Below, piece by piece: positions 1 to 6,624 of a DNA stretch of 14,319 nt; the stretch's first letter is position 1, and each line of letters opens with the position of its first letter. Location: NCBI GenBank assembly GCA_046482855.1, contig JAWOEH010000007.1, positions 1-14,319 of the forward strand, written 5' to 3'. The position numbers and the translations under genes were made by a program. The notes below the pieces were generated by a model that saw only the letters and a list, made by a program, of their open reading frames with translations, searched no databases and had not been told where the DNA came from. This DNA is from CAYVSF01 sp046482855. GTDB lineage: Bacteria; Bacteroidota; Bacteroidia; Bacteroidales; UBA12077.

Positions 1-122
1 AACGTTTACCGGAAAAGGTTTAGTATGTGATTCAGTTTTCTTATCTCACGTTATAATTGTGCTCCTGGAAATCTGGTTTACAATACACTATTATCCAGAG
101 AAATTTGTATTAACCTGTTTCG

Positions 123-645
123 ATTGCTTCGGTCCCTAGCAAAGACTTGCTTTTATGGAATTTAAGTAGGGAGGATGGGGATTATGTGAAAGAGGAAAGC
201 TTTATCCAAAACACCCGCCTCACCCGCATCAAAAACTTGAAGTAGCAAACGTTGCAGGTGCCTTGCAGATAGTATCCAAATACACTTTTGTGCATACCGA
301 TTACCTGAAACTCTCCATCGCCCCACGGGCAGGCCTATATTGGATCCCGTCCGATCCCACTTCTTGAGAAACCGATCACACCAGTGCTGCTGTTACCTAT
401 CAAAATCTTAAGAAAACACATGCAGGCGCATATTTTAGCTATTGGAGGCACTACAGGGTCGCTATTTTATAAACGAAAAGTTGGCTTTGCAGGCAAGCAT
501 AAGTTCGCAAAATCACGACATCAGCCAATCGGTGAACAAAATAGACACCCAAGGCCTGCGGCCACCGCCCAATATGGGTGAAGTTTCATTTCTTACTGCT
601 GGCATTGGCTTCTCGTACTGCCTTTGGGGCAAAAGCCATTGGTAA
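123..645 (+). pseudogene. Decayed outer-membrane beta-barrel protein gene (C-terminal part)
   Basis: No single frame is open, but three successive fragments join into one plausible protein. Frame 3 (about 123-245) ends in ..RLTRIKNLK and a TAG at 243. The reading continues in frame 2 from about 239 (EVANVAGALQIVSKYTF.., then LKLSIAPRAGLYWIPSDPTS) with an in-frame TGA at 365-367. It continues beyond that as AGAYFSYW and shifts near 440 to frame 1 (EALQGRYFINEKLALQAS..), ending at TAA 643-645. Alternating polar and aromatic residues and the final strand (FLTAGIGFSYCLW, then GKSHW) are typical of the last strands of Bacteroidota outer-membrane beta-barrel proteins. Two frameshifts and one stop make it a pseudogene unless they are sequencing errors. 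Bases 1-122 may hold more of it but I could not place a frame. The exact family is unknown. Confidence 0.6.
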
Positions 646-699
646 CTAGTGATTGGTTGTTGGTTGTTGGTTGTTGGTTGTTGGTTGTTGGTAACTAGT
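641..699. repeat. Heptad tandem repeat (TGGTTGT)n flanked by 10-base direct repeats
   Basis: TGGTTGT occurs five times in perfect tandem at 654-688, with a partial sixth copy (TGG) to 691. The array is bracketed by two identical copies of GGTAACTAGT at 641-650 and 690-699. It begins at the stop codon of the beta-barrel pseudogene and lies upstream of the small membrane protein gene. It is a short simple-sequence array that could vary in copy number by slippage; no function is evident. Confidence 0.85.
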
Positions 700-714
700 T
701 ACTATTCACCAGCT

Positions 715-745
715 ACCAGTCACTAATCACCAGTCACTAATCACC
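715..745. repeat. 14-base direct repeat, two copies
   Basis: ACCAGTCACTAATC is present twice head to tail (715-728 and 729-742), followed by ACC. Read on the other strand (GGTGATTAGTGACTGGT) it resembles the GGTAACTAGTGATTGGT stretch at 641-657, so the whole 641-745 patch has an imperfect inverted layout around 700. This may be a degenerate intergenic repeat element, or could fold as a hairpin near the end of the pseudogene. Confidence 0.75.
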
Positions 746-781
746 AAATTAACAAGTTTGCTATTTTGTTGTTACAGAATT

Positions 782-1270
782 ATGAAAAGGAAAATGACAC
801 CCAAACACAAGAAATTAATCAAACTGGCATTGGTAAATGCTGTTGTTCCCTGGGCTTTTGTGCTATTTATTGCATTACTTTCGGCAGTTGCTGGGGCCTT
901 TTTCTCCCCAACACTGTTGCTGCCCGGTTCAGTTGTATTAGCCATCATAGCAATTGTCATTGCATGGATGCGCAGCAAGAAGTTATTGCGGGATCTTGCC
1001 GAAACAGAAGTAAAAGCCGTACCTCTTACCATAACTGAAAAGTTCACCCATAGGCCAGGAGACAATGGCTCGGATACACCCAATATGTATTGTGCCAAAG
1101 GGTGTGTGCTGGATTATGCCAAAGTGGCTGCCCCCACCTACCTGTTGGAAGTTGGAAATACCCAGTATGAGGTAAAAAATGAACTTTGGGGGCAAGTAGA
1201 AAAAGGCGATACGCTGCACCGCATTGAGTCGGTACACGAAGGCATTTTTCTGGAGCTCAGAACCGATTAG
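782..1270 (+). CDS. Small two-helix membrane protein, unknown function
   Basis: I do not recognise the family. The 162-residue protein starts with a basic stretch (MKRKMTPKHKKLIK), then has two hydrophobic segments at about residues 18-40 and 45-63 (ending AIVIAWMRSKK). A soluble C-terminal domain of about 95 residues follows, with one CAKGC pair of cysteines and a compact beta-like pattern (YLLEVGNTQYEVKNELWGQV). I chose the ATG at 782; the ATG at 794 has a better purine run (AAAAGGAAA) just before it and is an alternative. The reading frame stays open upstream to 758, but only from a non-ATG start. Its stop (1268-1270) overlaps the stop of the convergent dehydrogenase gene. The topology suggests a membrane protein with one cytoplasmic domain; nothing in the context indicates a role. 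Confidence 0.7.
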   Translation: MKRKMTPKHKKLIKLALVNAVVPWAFVLFIALLSAVAGAFFSPTLLLPGSVVLAIIAIVIAWMRSKKLLRDLAETEVKAVPLTITEKFTHRPGDNGSDTPNMYCAKGCVLDYAKVAAPTYLLEVGNTQYEVKNELWGQVEKGDTLHRIESVHEGIFLELRTD

Positions 1271-2310
1271 TCGCTTGAGGGCATGGCCACGCGCAGTACT
1301 TTTGCGCCTCGTTTCTTTTTATGCTTTAAATCGTGCAGAGCCCGATTGGCATCGTGAAACATATACTCCTCGTATACCGGATGTATCGGGACCTCAGCAG
1401 CTAACTGCATGAAGGCCTCGACATCGGCGTGAGTCACATTGGCCACGCTCTTAATCTCCTTCTCCATCCACAAATGCTTGTTGTAGTCGGTATAGAGCAG
1501 GTAGTGCTTGTCGGCCTCCTCCTTGCGAATGGCATTTATCACCAAGCGGCCGCCGGGCAACAGGTTATTCAGCGAAGCCAATACGGGTTTCCAGGCGGGA
1601 GTGGTGTCGATAATGGCCTGCACACGCTCTGGCGGTTCCTCGTCGATATCACCGCACCAGAAGGCCCCCTCTTGCTTCGCAAATTTTCGCTCCTCAGGAT
1701 TTCGGGCAAACACCAACACTCGGGAGTCAGGATAGGCATATCCCAATATTTTCAGCACCAGATGTGCCGAAGCACCAAAGCCCATAAGGCCTATACTTTG
1801 TCCGTTCTGAAGATGAGTTAAGCGCAGAGCCCGGTATCCCACAGCACCCGCACACAGCAAAGGTGCTGCCTCGGCCTCGTCAAACACCTCGGGAATGTTT
1901 ACGGTAAACTTCTCGGGCACTACCATGTATTCGGCATAGCCCCCATCGGCATCACGACCGGTAGCCCGAAATACCGAACAGAGGTTCTCTTCTCCCCTTT
2001 TGCAAAAAGCACATGAACCACAAGCCGAATATATCCAGGCCACACCCAGACGTTGCCCTTTTTGCCTGAGAATACAGCCTTCACCTAAAGTTACCACTTC
2101 CCCTATTACCTGATGCCCGGGAATGCGCGGGAAACTGTTGGGAGGGGTACGTCCCTCAATCTCATCCAGCTCGGTATGGCAAATGCCGCAAGTGAGTACA
2201 CGGAGCAATACCTCTCCTGCTCTTGGTTCGGGCTTTGGGCGCTCGGTCTGGCTAAGCGGTTCGTTATCGGTATGTAAATCGGTGATTTTGGTAATTTCCC
2301 AGGCTTTCAT
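1267..2310 (-). CDS. Zinc-dependent alcohol dehydrogenase (MDR family)
   Basis: A 347-residue medium-chain dehydrogenase/reductase that would oxidise an alcohol or reduce an aldehyde with a nicotinamide cofactor in the cytoplasm. The catalytic zinc ligands are probably C44 (GICHTEL), H66 (PGHQVIG) and C153 (LLCAG). The structural zinc is bound by C97, C100, C103 and C111 in CGSCAFCKRGEENLC. The Rossmann loop is GFGASAH (177-183). The next strand ends in VLVFARN with Arg203 rather than an acidic residue, which would fit NADP(H) use, but that is inference. The usual GHE after the first zinc site is GHQ here. The start at ATG 2310 (MKAWEI) matches the family N-terminus; the 46 in-frame codons further upstream do not look like protein. 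No SD is visible. The gene stands alone, and its stop overlaps the convergent upstream gene by 4 bases. The substrate cannot be deduced. Confidence 0.92.
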   Translation of the reverse strand: MKAWEITKITDLHTDNEPLSQTERPKPEPRAGEVLLRVLTCGICHTELDEIEGRTPPNSFPRIPGHQVIGEVVTLGEGCILRQKGQRLGVAWIYSACGSCAFCKRGEENLCSVFRATGRDADGGYAEYMVVPEKFTVNIPEVFDEAEAAPLLCAGAVGYRALRLTHLQNGQSIGLMGFGASAHLVLKILGYAYPDSRVLVFARNPEERKFAKQEGAFWCGDIDEEPPERVQAIIDTTPAWKPVLASLNNLLPGGRLVINAIRKEEADKHYLLYTDYNKHLWMEKEIKSVANVTHADVEAFMQLAAEVPIHPVYEEYMFHDANRALHDLKHKKKRGAKVLRVAMPSSD

Positions 2311-2676
2311 AATGCTTATTTTCGGTAAGATCGCGTTGTAAAACCGTGAAGTTAGCAGGAATCGCCCGTAAAGGCAAACAAAGAGGGGGGAAATTGGGAC
2401 AGCGTGCAGGATTAAGGAAAGGGAAGTAGTAGGCAGCAGGTAGTTCACTCAGTATGGCAATACATTTCTGATAGAAAAGTTTGCCGAAGGTTGAGACAAC
2501 GACTAAAACACAAAAGATAATGGAATGACATGTCGACTTATAATTCACTTTTGGGTCATAAGAGATTGAATGAAAGCAGAAATTGGAACAAGAAAAATGG
2601 ACAACTCAACAACTAAACAGCAAAAAAATCCCGGCTCAAGCAGCTGCCTGACCGGGACATTTACTGTTATCGTCGT
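2311..2676. other. Intergenic region between dehydrogenase and DUF5694 genes
   Basis: This 366-base gap lies upstream of the minus-strand dehydrogenase, so it should contain that gene's promoter, but I see no clean TAnnTTTG/TTTG pair. The only clear element is the intrinsic terminator of the DUF5694 gene at its right end (2622-2657). Open frames crossing the gap look like chance. Confidence 0.6.
2622..2657 (-). terminator. Intrinsic terminator of the DUF5694 lipoprotein gene
   Basis: Read on the minus strand, a long stem (TCCCGG..CCGGGA at 2629-2657) continues through a nearly palindromic interior (TCAGGCAGCTGCTTGA). It is followed at once by a run of seven T (2622-2628). It lies 20 bases past the stop of the DUF5694 gene. 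Confidence 0.9.
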
Positions 2677-3558
2677 TTATTGTAGGTAATCATGCACATT
2701 TTGCAAATCGTATTCGGGCGAAGCATCAAAGAAGAGGTTCAGTAAATTCATGTGCCCGGCACCAAAAATGACAAAAATCCGGTCATCAGGAGTGGTCTCA
2801 AGACGCTGAATATTTCTGAAGATTCGCAAATTCCGGTTAAACCACCAGCCTGTGGTAAAATCCACACCAAACTGCTCGTCATCCGGTAATTCGTATTTAA
2901 ATACACCAACCAGGTAGTTTCCCAGGTCGCGTTTAATACGTTCTTCCTGATTAAGCCGTTTCAACTCTGCAATAATACCCTCGGTTTTGAAAACTTCTTT
3001 TTCGTAACGGTACGATTTCAACAAAGTATCCGGATGGTGGTAGAAGTAATCCTTGAAATCCTGCATGGCCGCAGAGTCATTCTCCTCCAGAAAAGCTTGC
3101 ACATTGGTCATATTGCCCCCCCAACAATCAACACAGTGCACTTTATCGAGCCCGGCTAGTTTCGCCAACCGAAATCCCACTTGCTGCACTTCGTTTCGCG
3201 ACAGGTCATGATTACCTGCCAGATATGCCTGATATAGTGAGTCGTAGTGCACCTGCCATCTGGGTTGAGCTTCCACAACAATTTTTGTGGGTTTAAATGC
3301 ATTGATCTTTTCAGCAAGCAAGGCCAATTCTTCTTGGTATTTAGGATCCAACACATCAATCTGGTCTTCCTTCTCGATTTTCTTCACATCATGATTGCCA
3401 AAGGAAAAATGGAAAGTGCCTAAAGTAAGTACCTCTGTCTGTTTATGATTGCCGTATACGTTTTTCTTATTCTCTTCAGCATCATTTTGTGTTTTGATGT
3501 TGTTACACGAAATCATGGTCCCCATGATCAGGAGTGCAGGTAGTATTCGTCTTTTCAT
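2677..3558 (-). CDS. DUF5694 lipoprotein (TraB/Tiki-like fold suspected)
   Basis: A 293-residue exported protein. The N-terminus MKRRILPALLIMGTMISC is a lipoprotein signal with Cys18 as the likely lipidated residue, followed by a polar, charged linker to about residue 40. The mature domain begins with the motif VLTLGTFHFSFGNHD and continues with KINAFKPTKIVVEAQPRW, LSRNEVQQVGFRLAKLAG, WWFNRNLRIFRNI and DRIFVIFGAGHMNLL. These are the recurrent blocks of DUF5694 proteins, as I recall them. The conserved GTFHF, E (VVEAQP), RNE..Q and GxGH positions resemble the TraB/PrgY/Tiki type of metal-dependent hydrolase, but that link is inference. It probably sits in the periplasm or on the outer membrane as a monocistronic gene with its own terminator. 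No enzymatic activity is proven for the family to my knowledge. Confidence 0.85.
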   Translation of the reverse strand: MKRRILPALLIMGTMISCNNIKTQNDAEENKKNVYGNHKQTEVLTLGTFHFSFGNHDVKKIEKEDQIDVLDPKYQEELALLAEKINAFKPTKIVVEAQPRWQVHYDSLYQAYLAGNHDLSRNEVQQVGFRLAKLAGLDKVHCVDCWGGNMTNVQAFLEENDSAAMQDFKDYFYHHPDTLLKSYRYEKEVFKTEGIIAELKRLNQEERIKRDLGNYLVGVFKYELPDDEQFGVDFTTGWWFNRNLRIFRNIQRLETTPDDRIFVIFGAGHMNLLNLFFDASPEYDLQNVHDYLQ

Positions 3559-3676
3559 AAGTTGGTTTTGTTAGAAATTCGATCTAATGACGAGTGAACT
3601 TACCACATGCTGCAGGCTACAGCATGATTAGCAGATAGAGAACTGGTAATGAGGGATAAAAAAATCTTGACAATAC

Positions 3677-3730
3677 TGCTAACCTAAGATGTAGAGGAAG
3701 TTTAAAGGATATGAATAAAGCAGGTTAGCT
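3677..3730. repeat. Inverted repeat in the gap between DUF5694 and Hsp20 genes
   Basis: GCTAACCT at about 3679 is matched by its complement AGGTTAGC at about 3722, about 35 bases apart. A second overlapping pair (AGGAAG / CTTCCT) lies nearby, so alternative hairpins are possible. The repeat lies between the Hsp20 terminator and the start of the DUF5694 gene and could be part of that gene's regulatory region. No T-tract follows it. Confidence 0.35.
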
Positions 3731-3770
3731 TCCTGTTTGTAGCTTTAACAACCGGACAAATGGGTAGCAC

Positions 3771-3801
3771 AAAAAGAAAAGCCGATCGTTGAATGACCGG
3801 C
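3771..3801 (-). terminator. Intrinsic terminator of the Hsp20 gene
   Basis: On the minus strand, GCCGGTC and GATCGGC (3781-3801) pair as a 7-bp stem with one G-U wobble and a 7-base loop. The T-rich tract TTTTCTTTTT (3771-3780) follows directly. It begins 9 bases past the Hsp20 stop. Confidence 0.85.
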
Positions 3802-3809
3802 TTGTTGCT

Positions 3810-4247
3810 TTAGGAGATGGATATCTTTTTGGGAGGCCTGGGTTTTGCTTCCTCTTTTTTCGGTATATCCACCTTCAGTATACCGTTGTCGTATCGGGCC
3901 TTGATCTTGTCGCTTTCAACAATCTCAGGTAAAGTAAAGGAGCGGTTAAAGGACTGATAACTAAACTCCCGGCGACTAAATTGCTCGCCATCCTTTTCCT
4001 CATGCTCTCTCTCTTTTTCCGAACTGATAGTGAGCACATTGTTGTTAAGCTCAATGTTAAAATCCTTCTTCTCAAGACCAGGTGCAGCCATCTCCACATG
4101 AAAGGCCTCTTCATCCTCCTTTATATTTACCGAAGGTAAGGTGGTATTGGTTGTGGAGTAGTTCCTGTTCGACCAGTTCATTAATTCATTATCAAAAAAA
4201 TGGTCGAACATCGATGGTAATCGATCGGAAAATTTCATTAGTGTCAT
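3810..4247 (-). CDS. Hsp20/alpha-crystallin small heat-shock protein
   Basis: A 145-residue ATP-independent chaperone that would bind unfolding proteins in the cytoplasm and hold them for refolding. The N-terminal arm (FSDRLPSMFDHFFDNEL) is followed by an alpha-crystallin domain at about residues 38-135. This starts PSVNIKEDEEAFHVEMAAPG and includes LEKKDFNIELNNNVLTIS, the loop rich in charged residues, and the conserved NGILKVDIPK near the end. The C-terminal tail ends KKISIS, carrying the I-x-I anchor motif (ISI) used in oligomer assembly. Length is normal for bacterial class A members. It is one of few genes here with a strong Shine-Dalgarno site (GGGAGGA), which supports the start at 4247, and it is monocistronic with its own terminator. 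I see no CIRCE or other heat-shock operator. Confidence 0.96.
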   Translation of the reverse strand: MTLMKFSDRLPSMFDHFFDNELMNWSNRNYSTTNTTLPSVNIKEDEEAFHVEMAAPGLEKKDFNIELNNNVLTISSEKEREHEEKDGEQFSRREFSYQSFNRSFTLPEIVESDKIKARYDNGILKVDIPKKEEAKPRPPKKISIS

Positions 4248-4700
4248 AGCTTAATCCTCCCATTTTTTAGTTAGACATTGGTTGTGTTTTCATAAAGATC
4301 TCCGACAAATAAAATACCAGGCGCAAAAATGGGAAAATCTGACAGAATACGACCCACAGTACTGACAATCTGTCCCTTACCACTGAAATTTTGGCAAACT
4401 TTTTCCTAATAAGCATTGAAAGGCAGGAGACGATAAACACTTGTGCGAAGAAAACGATGAAGGCAGGGATCACACTCTTTCAGCCTCAATTGCTAAGAGC
4501 TCACTAATAACCCCAACACCCTACTCTCTTGCTTTGGTGATAGCACCAGGCAGGATCTCGCGTCATACTATTCTGTACCCATTTATCATGGCTCCATTGA
4601 GGCCGATCACACGAAATCTTCAGATCCACAGGCGCCGCACTAGTAAGCTGCATCAACCAACGAGCGGTTCATGCGGCATGGCAATAATTTCTTTGGAATG
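4248..4700. other. Intergenic region between Hsp20 and DUF4190-like genes
   Basis: A 453-base gap without a convincing gene. The Hsp20-proximal half is AT-rich. A minus-strand frame of 68 codons from GTG (4267-4473) is hydrophobic but has no recognisable features. The half at about 4474-4690 has a different texture, richer in G+C and with fewer A/T runs, like decayed coding or mobile DNA. I could not assign it to any family. The Hsp20 promoter must lie here but no clear TAnnTTTG was found. Confidence 0.5.
4255..4261 (-). promoter_or_regulatory. Strong ribosome binding site of the Hsp20 gene
   Basis: The minus strand reads GGGAGGA and then TTAAGCT before the ATG at 4247, a near-perfect anti-16S match at normal spacing. 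This stands out because most genes in the window lack any SD, as is usual in Bacteroidota. Confidence 0.75.
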
Positions 4701-5003
4701 TTACAATGCGAGGGCAGCTCCAATACCCGCAAACACAACCAAAATAAGAATAATACCTACCAGGGAAATAGCTAAGCCCGCAATGGCTAAACCTTTGGGT
4801 TTTCGAGTCAGCCCAATAGCTGAAAAGACAAGCCCCAAAATCCATGATATCCAGCCGAGTACGGGTACCCAACCAAAAAACAGGGCTACCAGAGCCAGCA
4901 CAAAACCGGCAGTCCCGATTCCATTTGTGCTGCGTACCTGTTGTTGATAAACAAATTGCTGTTCTGATGAACTTTGCACGTTACTTTGCATTTCTTCCGA
5001 CAT
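4701..5003 (-). CDS. DUF4190-like small membrane protein
   Basis: A 100-residue protein with a polar, Gln/Ser-rich cytoplasmic N-terminus (about residues 1-27) and two hydrophobic hairpin segments (about 30-62 and 72-98). Between them is the loop GLTRKPKG. The pattern G-x-A-x-x-A-L-x-F-G with W-x-P-x-L-G and a short basic loop, followed by GLAIAGLAIS, is typical of DUF4190 proteins, small bitopic or hairpin membrane proteins of unknown function. The start at ATG 5003 is the only one upstream of the first helix. The gene is single, and an 8-bp inverted repeat sits 45-75 bases upstream. No partner is suggested by the neighbours. Confidence 0.75.
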   Translation of the reverse strand: MSEEMQSNVQSSSEQQFVYQQQVRSTNGIGTAGFVLALVALFFGWVPVLGWISWILGLVFSAIGLTRKPKGLAIAGLAISLVGIILILVVFAGIGAALAL

Positions 5004-5047
5004 GATAGATAAATAAATAGATGAATAGATTGTTATTGTCTACAAAA

Positions 5048-5078
5048 CGTAAGGAAAAAATTTGGCTAAGTCCTTACG
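5048..5078 (-). promoter_or_regulatory. Inverted repeat upstream of the DUF4190-like gene
   Basis: CGTAAGGA (5048-5055) and TCCTTACG (5071-5078) form a perfect 8-bp inverted repeat with a 15-base spacer, 45-75 bases before the start codon. On the minus strand TACGTTTTG, one base longer than the Bacteroidota -7 element, overlaps its proximal arm, so it could be an operator on that promoter. On the same strand the stem is followed by TTTT, so a weak terminator for something upstream is the alternative. Confidence 0.35.
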
Positions 5079-5310
5079 AATGAGTCTTTCCTGCTTTAAA
5101 AATTGTGTTATAAGGCAAACGAACGCCACTGAGTCATTCTTTAAAACCAAACCAGCTTTTTATAGCCATTTCCCTTGAGCGCTGCCATGTTATTGCAAAG
5201 CTAAAATAGTAAAAATAAATTGAATTTTCAGAAGGCATACCTTCTACATGCCCGGACACACGAAACCTGTCATTTTAAACGACTTTAATAAAGCCACTTA
5301 ACTTAAGAAA

Positions 5311-5584
5311 TCACTCACATTCCCCACCCTTCCCAAATGGAAATAGCCTTTCGGGATACTGGTGATAAACTTGATTTACCAGGAATTGATATAAGAAGTA
5401 AGCTACAACACCAATCAACGCACCATGGCAGATTCTGTAAACAGGTTACATATCCTTTTGCCGGAAAACAAAGGATAAACCTGTACATGCAGAAGATTAT
5501 TTTGTAACTTGTAATGGTCACTAAAAACACAACAAACACGAACAATCCACCTGTTATTACCCATAGAGGTAAACTATGTCCCAT
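5311..5584 (-). pseudogene. Possible broken small membrane-protein gene
   Basis: Reading leftward from ATG 5584, one frame gives MGHSLPLWVITGGLFVFVVF with a long hydrophobic run. Its later part (..LPWCVDWCCSLL..) looks non-natural. From about 5430 a different frame gives a much more protein-like ending: GALIGVVAYFLYQFLVNQ, then VYHQYPERLFPFGKGGECE, with a stop at 5311. A frameshift joining the two would give a protein of about 90 residues with two membrane segments. This is inference from frame quality only; it may be chance in AT-rich DNA. Confidence 0.25.
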
Positions 5585-5619
5585 CAGTGGGATTGTTAAA
5601 ATGAATAGGTACAAGCAAG

Positions 5620-6465
5620 ATGTCAGAGAGTAGTGTAGAACAATTTTGGGAGCTAACAAAGAACAAGTTGCAAATTTACCTATGGATTAGCATCTTACTA
5701 TTTTTGTTTGTGCTTTTTTTCCAACCTTTTAGCACGAAAGCATTCGAATTTGAAAACAAAGTCCTCTTTTTTGCCGGTTTGGGATTGATTGCTTTTCTTT
5801 TTCTTCTCCTGAATCAATTCTTCTTCCACAACCTCTTACTCCGGCCCGAAAGAGATGAACCCAATGACTCTGTGCTTTTTCACCTATATTATACAAGCCT
5901 GGCAGTAACTACCAGTGTTGGGTTTACTTTTTATCTGCGTTATGTGGGTGGGGTACATATAACCTTTAGTACAGTAGTAAAAATTGTATGTATAGGCGTC
6001 AGCTTGCCTGTAAGCCTTCATATAAATGACAAACTCGCTTCCTATCAGGAGCGTTTAAAAGTTCTTTTCCAGGAAAATCATGATCTAAAAACTCGCCTGC
6101 ATAAATTGTCAGAGATCTACACAACCAAGTCCATCGAGATTCTTTCGGAAAATGATGCAGATAGTTTCAGTGTGCAGATTTCAGCCCTTGTGTTTGCAAA
6201 ATCGGCCAATAACTATGTGGAAATTGGCTATATGAGTGAGGGAGAAATAAAAAAAAGGTTACTACGAAATACACTTAAGCATGTTGAACGACAACTCAGG
6301 GAATACAACATCTTTATTCGCACACATCGCACCAGTCTGGTTAATATTGAATTCATCGACACACTGAATAAGCAATTCAACTCCTATTGGTTAAGTCTGA
6401 AGAAAACCGACGAAATCATCCCGGTGTCACGTCAATACTTGTTAAAGGTTAAGGGCTTGCTGTAA
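5620..6465 (+). CDS. Membrane-anchored LytTR transcriptional regulator
   Basis: A 281-residue protein with an N-terminal membrane region and a C-terminal LytTR DNA-binding domain. The hydrophobic segments lie at about residues 18-36, 48-68, 88-108 and 114-134 (four helices), including the signature FFQPFSTKAFEFENKVLFF. A short charged, probably coiled-coil stretch (about 138-168, QERLKVLFQENHDLKTRLHK) connects to the LytTR domain (about 180-281). That domain carries the motifs ANNYVEIGY (196-204), IRTHRTSLVN (233-242) and IPVSRQYL (267-274). There is no receiver domain, so a signal would come through the membrane part; what it senses is unknown. The start at 5620 gives a sensible N-terminus; no SD is visible. 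The next gene is 159 bases downstream with its own apparent promoter, which makes it a candidate target but does not prove it. Confidence 0.9.
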   Translation: MSESSVEQFWELTKNKLQIYLWISILLFLFVLFFQPFSTKAFEFENKVLFFAGLGLIAFLFLLLNQFFFHNLLLRPERDEPNDSVLFHLYYTSLAVTTSVGFTFYLRYVGGVHITFSTVVKIVCIGVSLPVSLHINDKLASYQERLKVLFQENHDLKTRLHKLSEIYTTKSIEILSENDADSFSVQISALVFAKSANNYVEIGYMSEGEIKKRLLRNTLKHVERQLREYNIFIRTHRTSLVNIEFIDTLNKQFNSYWLSLKKTDEIIPVSRQYLLKVKGLL

Positions 6466-6474
6466 GGCCAAAGG

Positions 6475-6491
6475 TGCGAGTGGCACTCGCA
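6475..6491. promoter_or_regulatory. Perfect 8-bp inverted repeat after the LytTR gene
   Basis: TGCGAGTG and CACTCGCA flank a single G, ten bases after the LytTR stop codon. There is no T-tract, so a canonical terminator is doubtful. It could be a transcript-end hairpin or a regulator site in the gap before the radical SAM gene. Confidence 0.4.
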
Positions 6492-6531
6492 ATCAACCAG
6501 TGCAAATTACCTCAGAAAAGGTTCTCCATCC

Positions 6532-6557
6532 CAAAGGGAATACTGTTAATCCCTTTG
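6532..6557 (+). terminator. Weak hairpin upstream of the radical SAM gene
   Basis: CAAAGGGA (6532-6539) and TCCCTTTG (6550-6557) form a perfect 8-bp stem around a 10-base loop, followed by ATTTG. The short T-run makes termination of LytTR transcription possible but weak. The right arm ends just before the -33 box of the promoter that follows. Confidence 0.4.
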
Positions 6558-6558
6558 A

Positions 6559-6590
6559 TTTGACCTCATTGCAAATGCGCTTTAAATTTG
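6559..6590 (+). promoter_or_regulatory. Bacteroidota-type promoter of the radical SAM gene
   Basis: TTTG (6559-6562) and TAAATTTG (6583-6590), separated by 20 bases, match the phylum's primary sigma consensus TTTG-N19-TAnnTTTG almost exactly. Transcription would start about 5-7 bases later, leaving a leader of roughly 30 bases before ATG 6625. The -7 element lies in the right arm of a further inverted repeat (TTGCAAA at 6569-6575, TTTGCAA at 6587-6593), which could be a binding site. Confidence 0.65.
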
Positions 6591-6624
6591 CAAAAACAGA
6601 GTACTAACAGAAATAGCCAGGGCC

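Larger units (their letters stand above)
5004..5619. other. Long intergenic region with a possible gene remnant
   Basis: This 616-base gap separates two divergent genes. Next to the DUF4190-like gene it contains an inverted repeat (5048-5078). The right half (5311-5584) may hold a broken minus-strand membrane-protein gene, listed separately. Bases 5080-5310 show nothing recognisable. The promoter of the LytTR gene should be near 5560-5610 but no good consensus is visible. Confidence 0.5.

Noticed and set aside
654..691. CRISPR-like repeat array
   Set aside because: The unit is 7 bases in direct tandem without spacers.
2311..2448. N-terminal extension of the dehydrogenase
   Set aside because: The family begins at MKAW; the 46 extra residues look like translated spacer.
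4267..4473. 68-codon hydrophobic frame on the minus strand upstream of Hsp20
   Set aside because: It has only a GTG start, no domain, no SD, and lies in AT-rich DNA where hydrophobic frames arise by chance.
4441..4947. 168-codon open frame on the plus strand
   Set aside because: Most of it is antisense to the DUF4190-like gene, which has a clear membrane-protein pattern; the remaining part has no recognisable domain.
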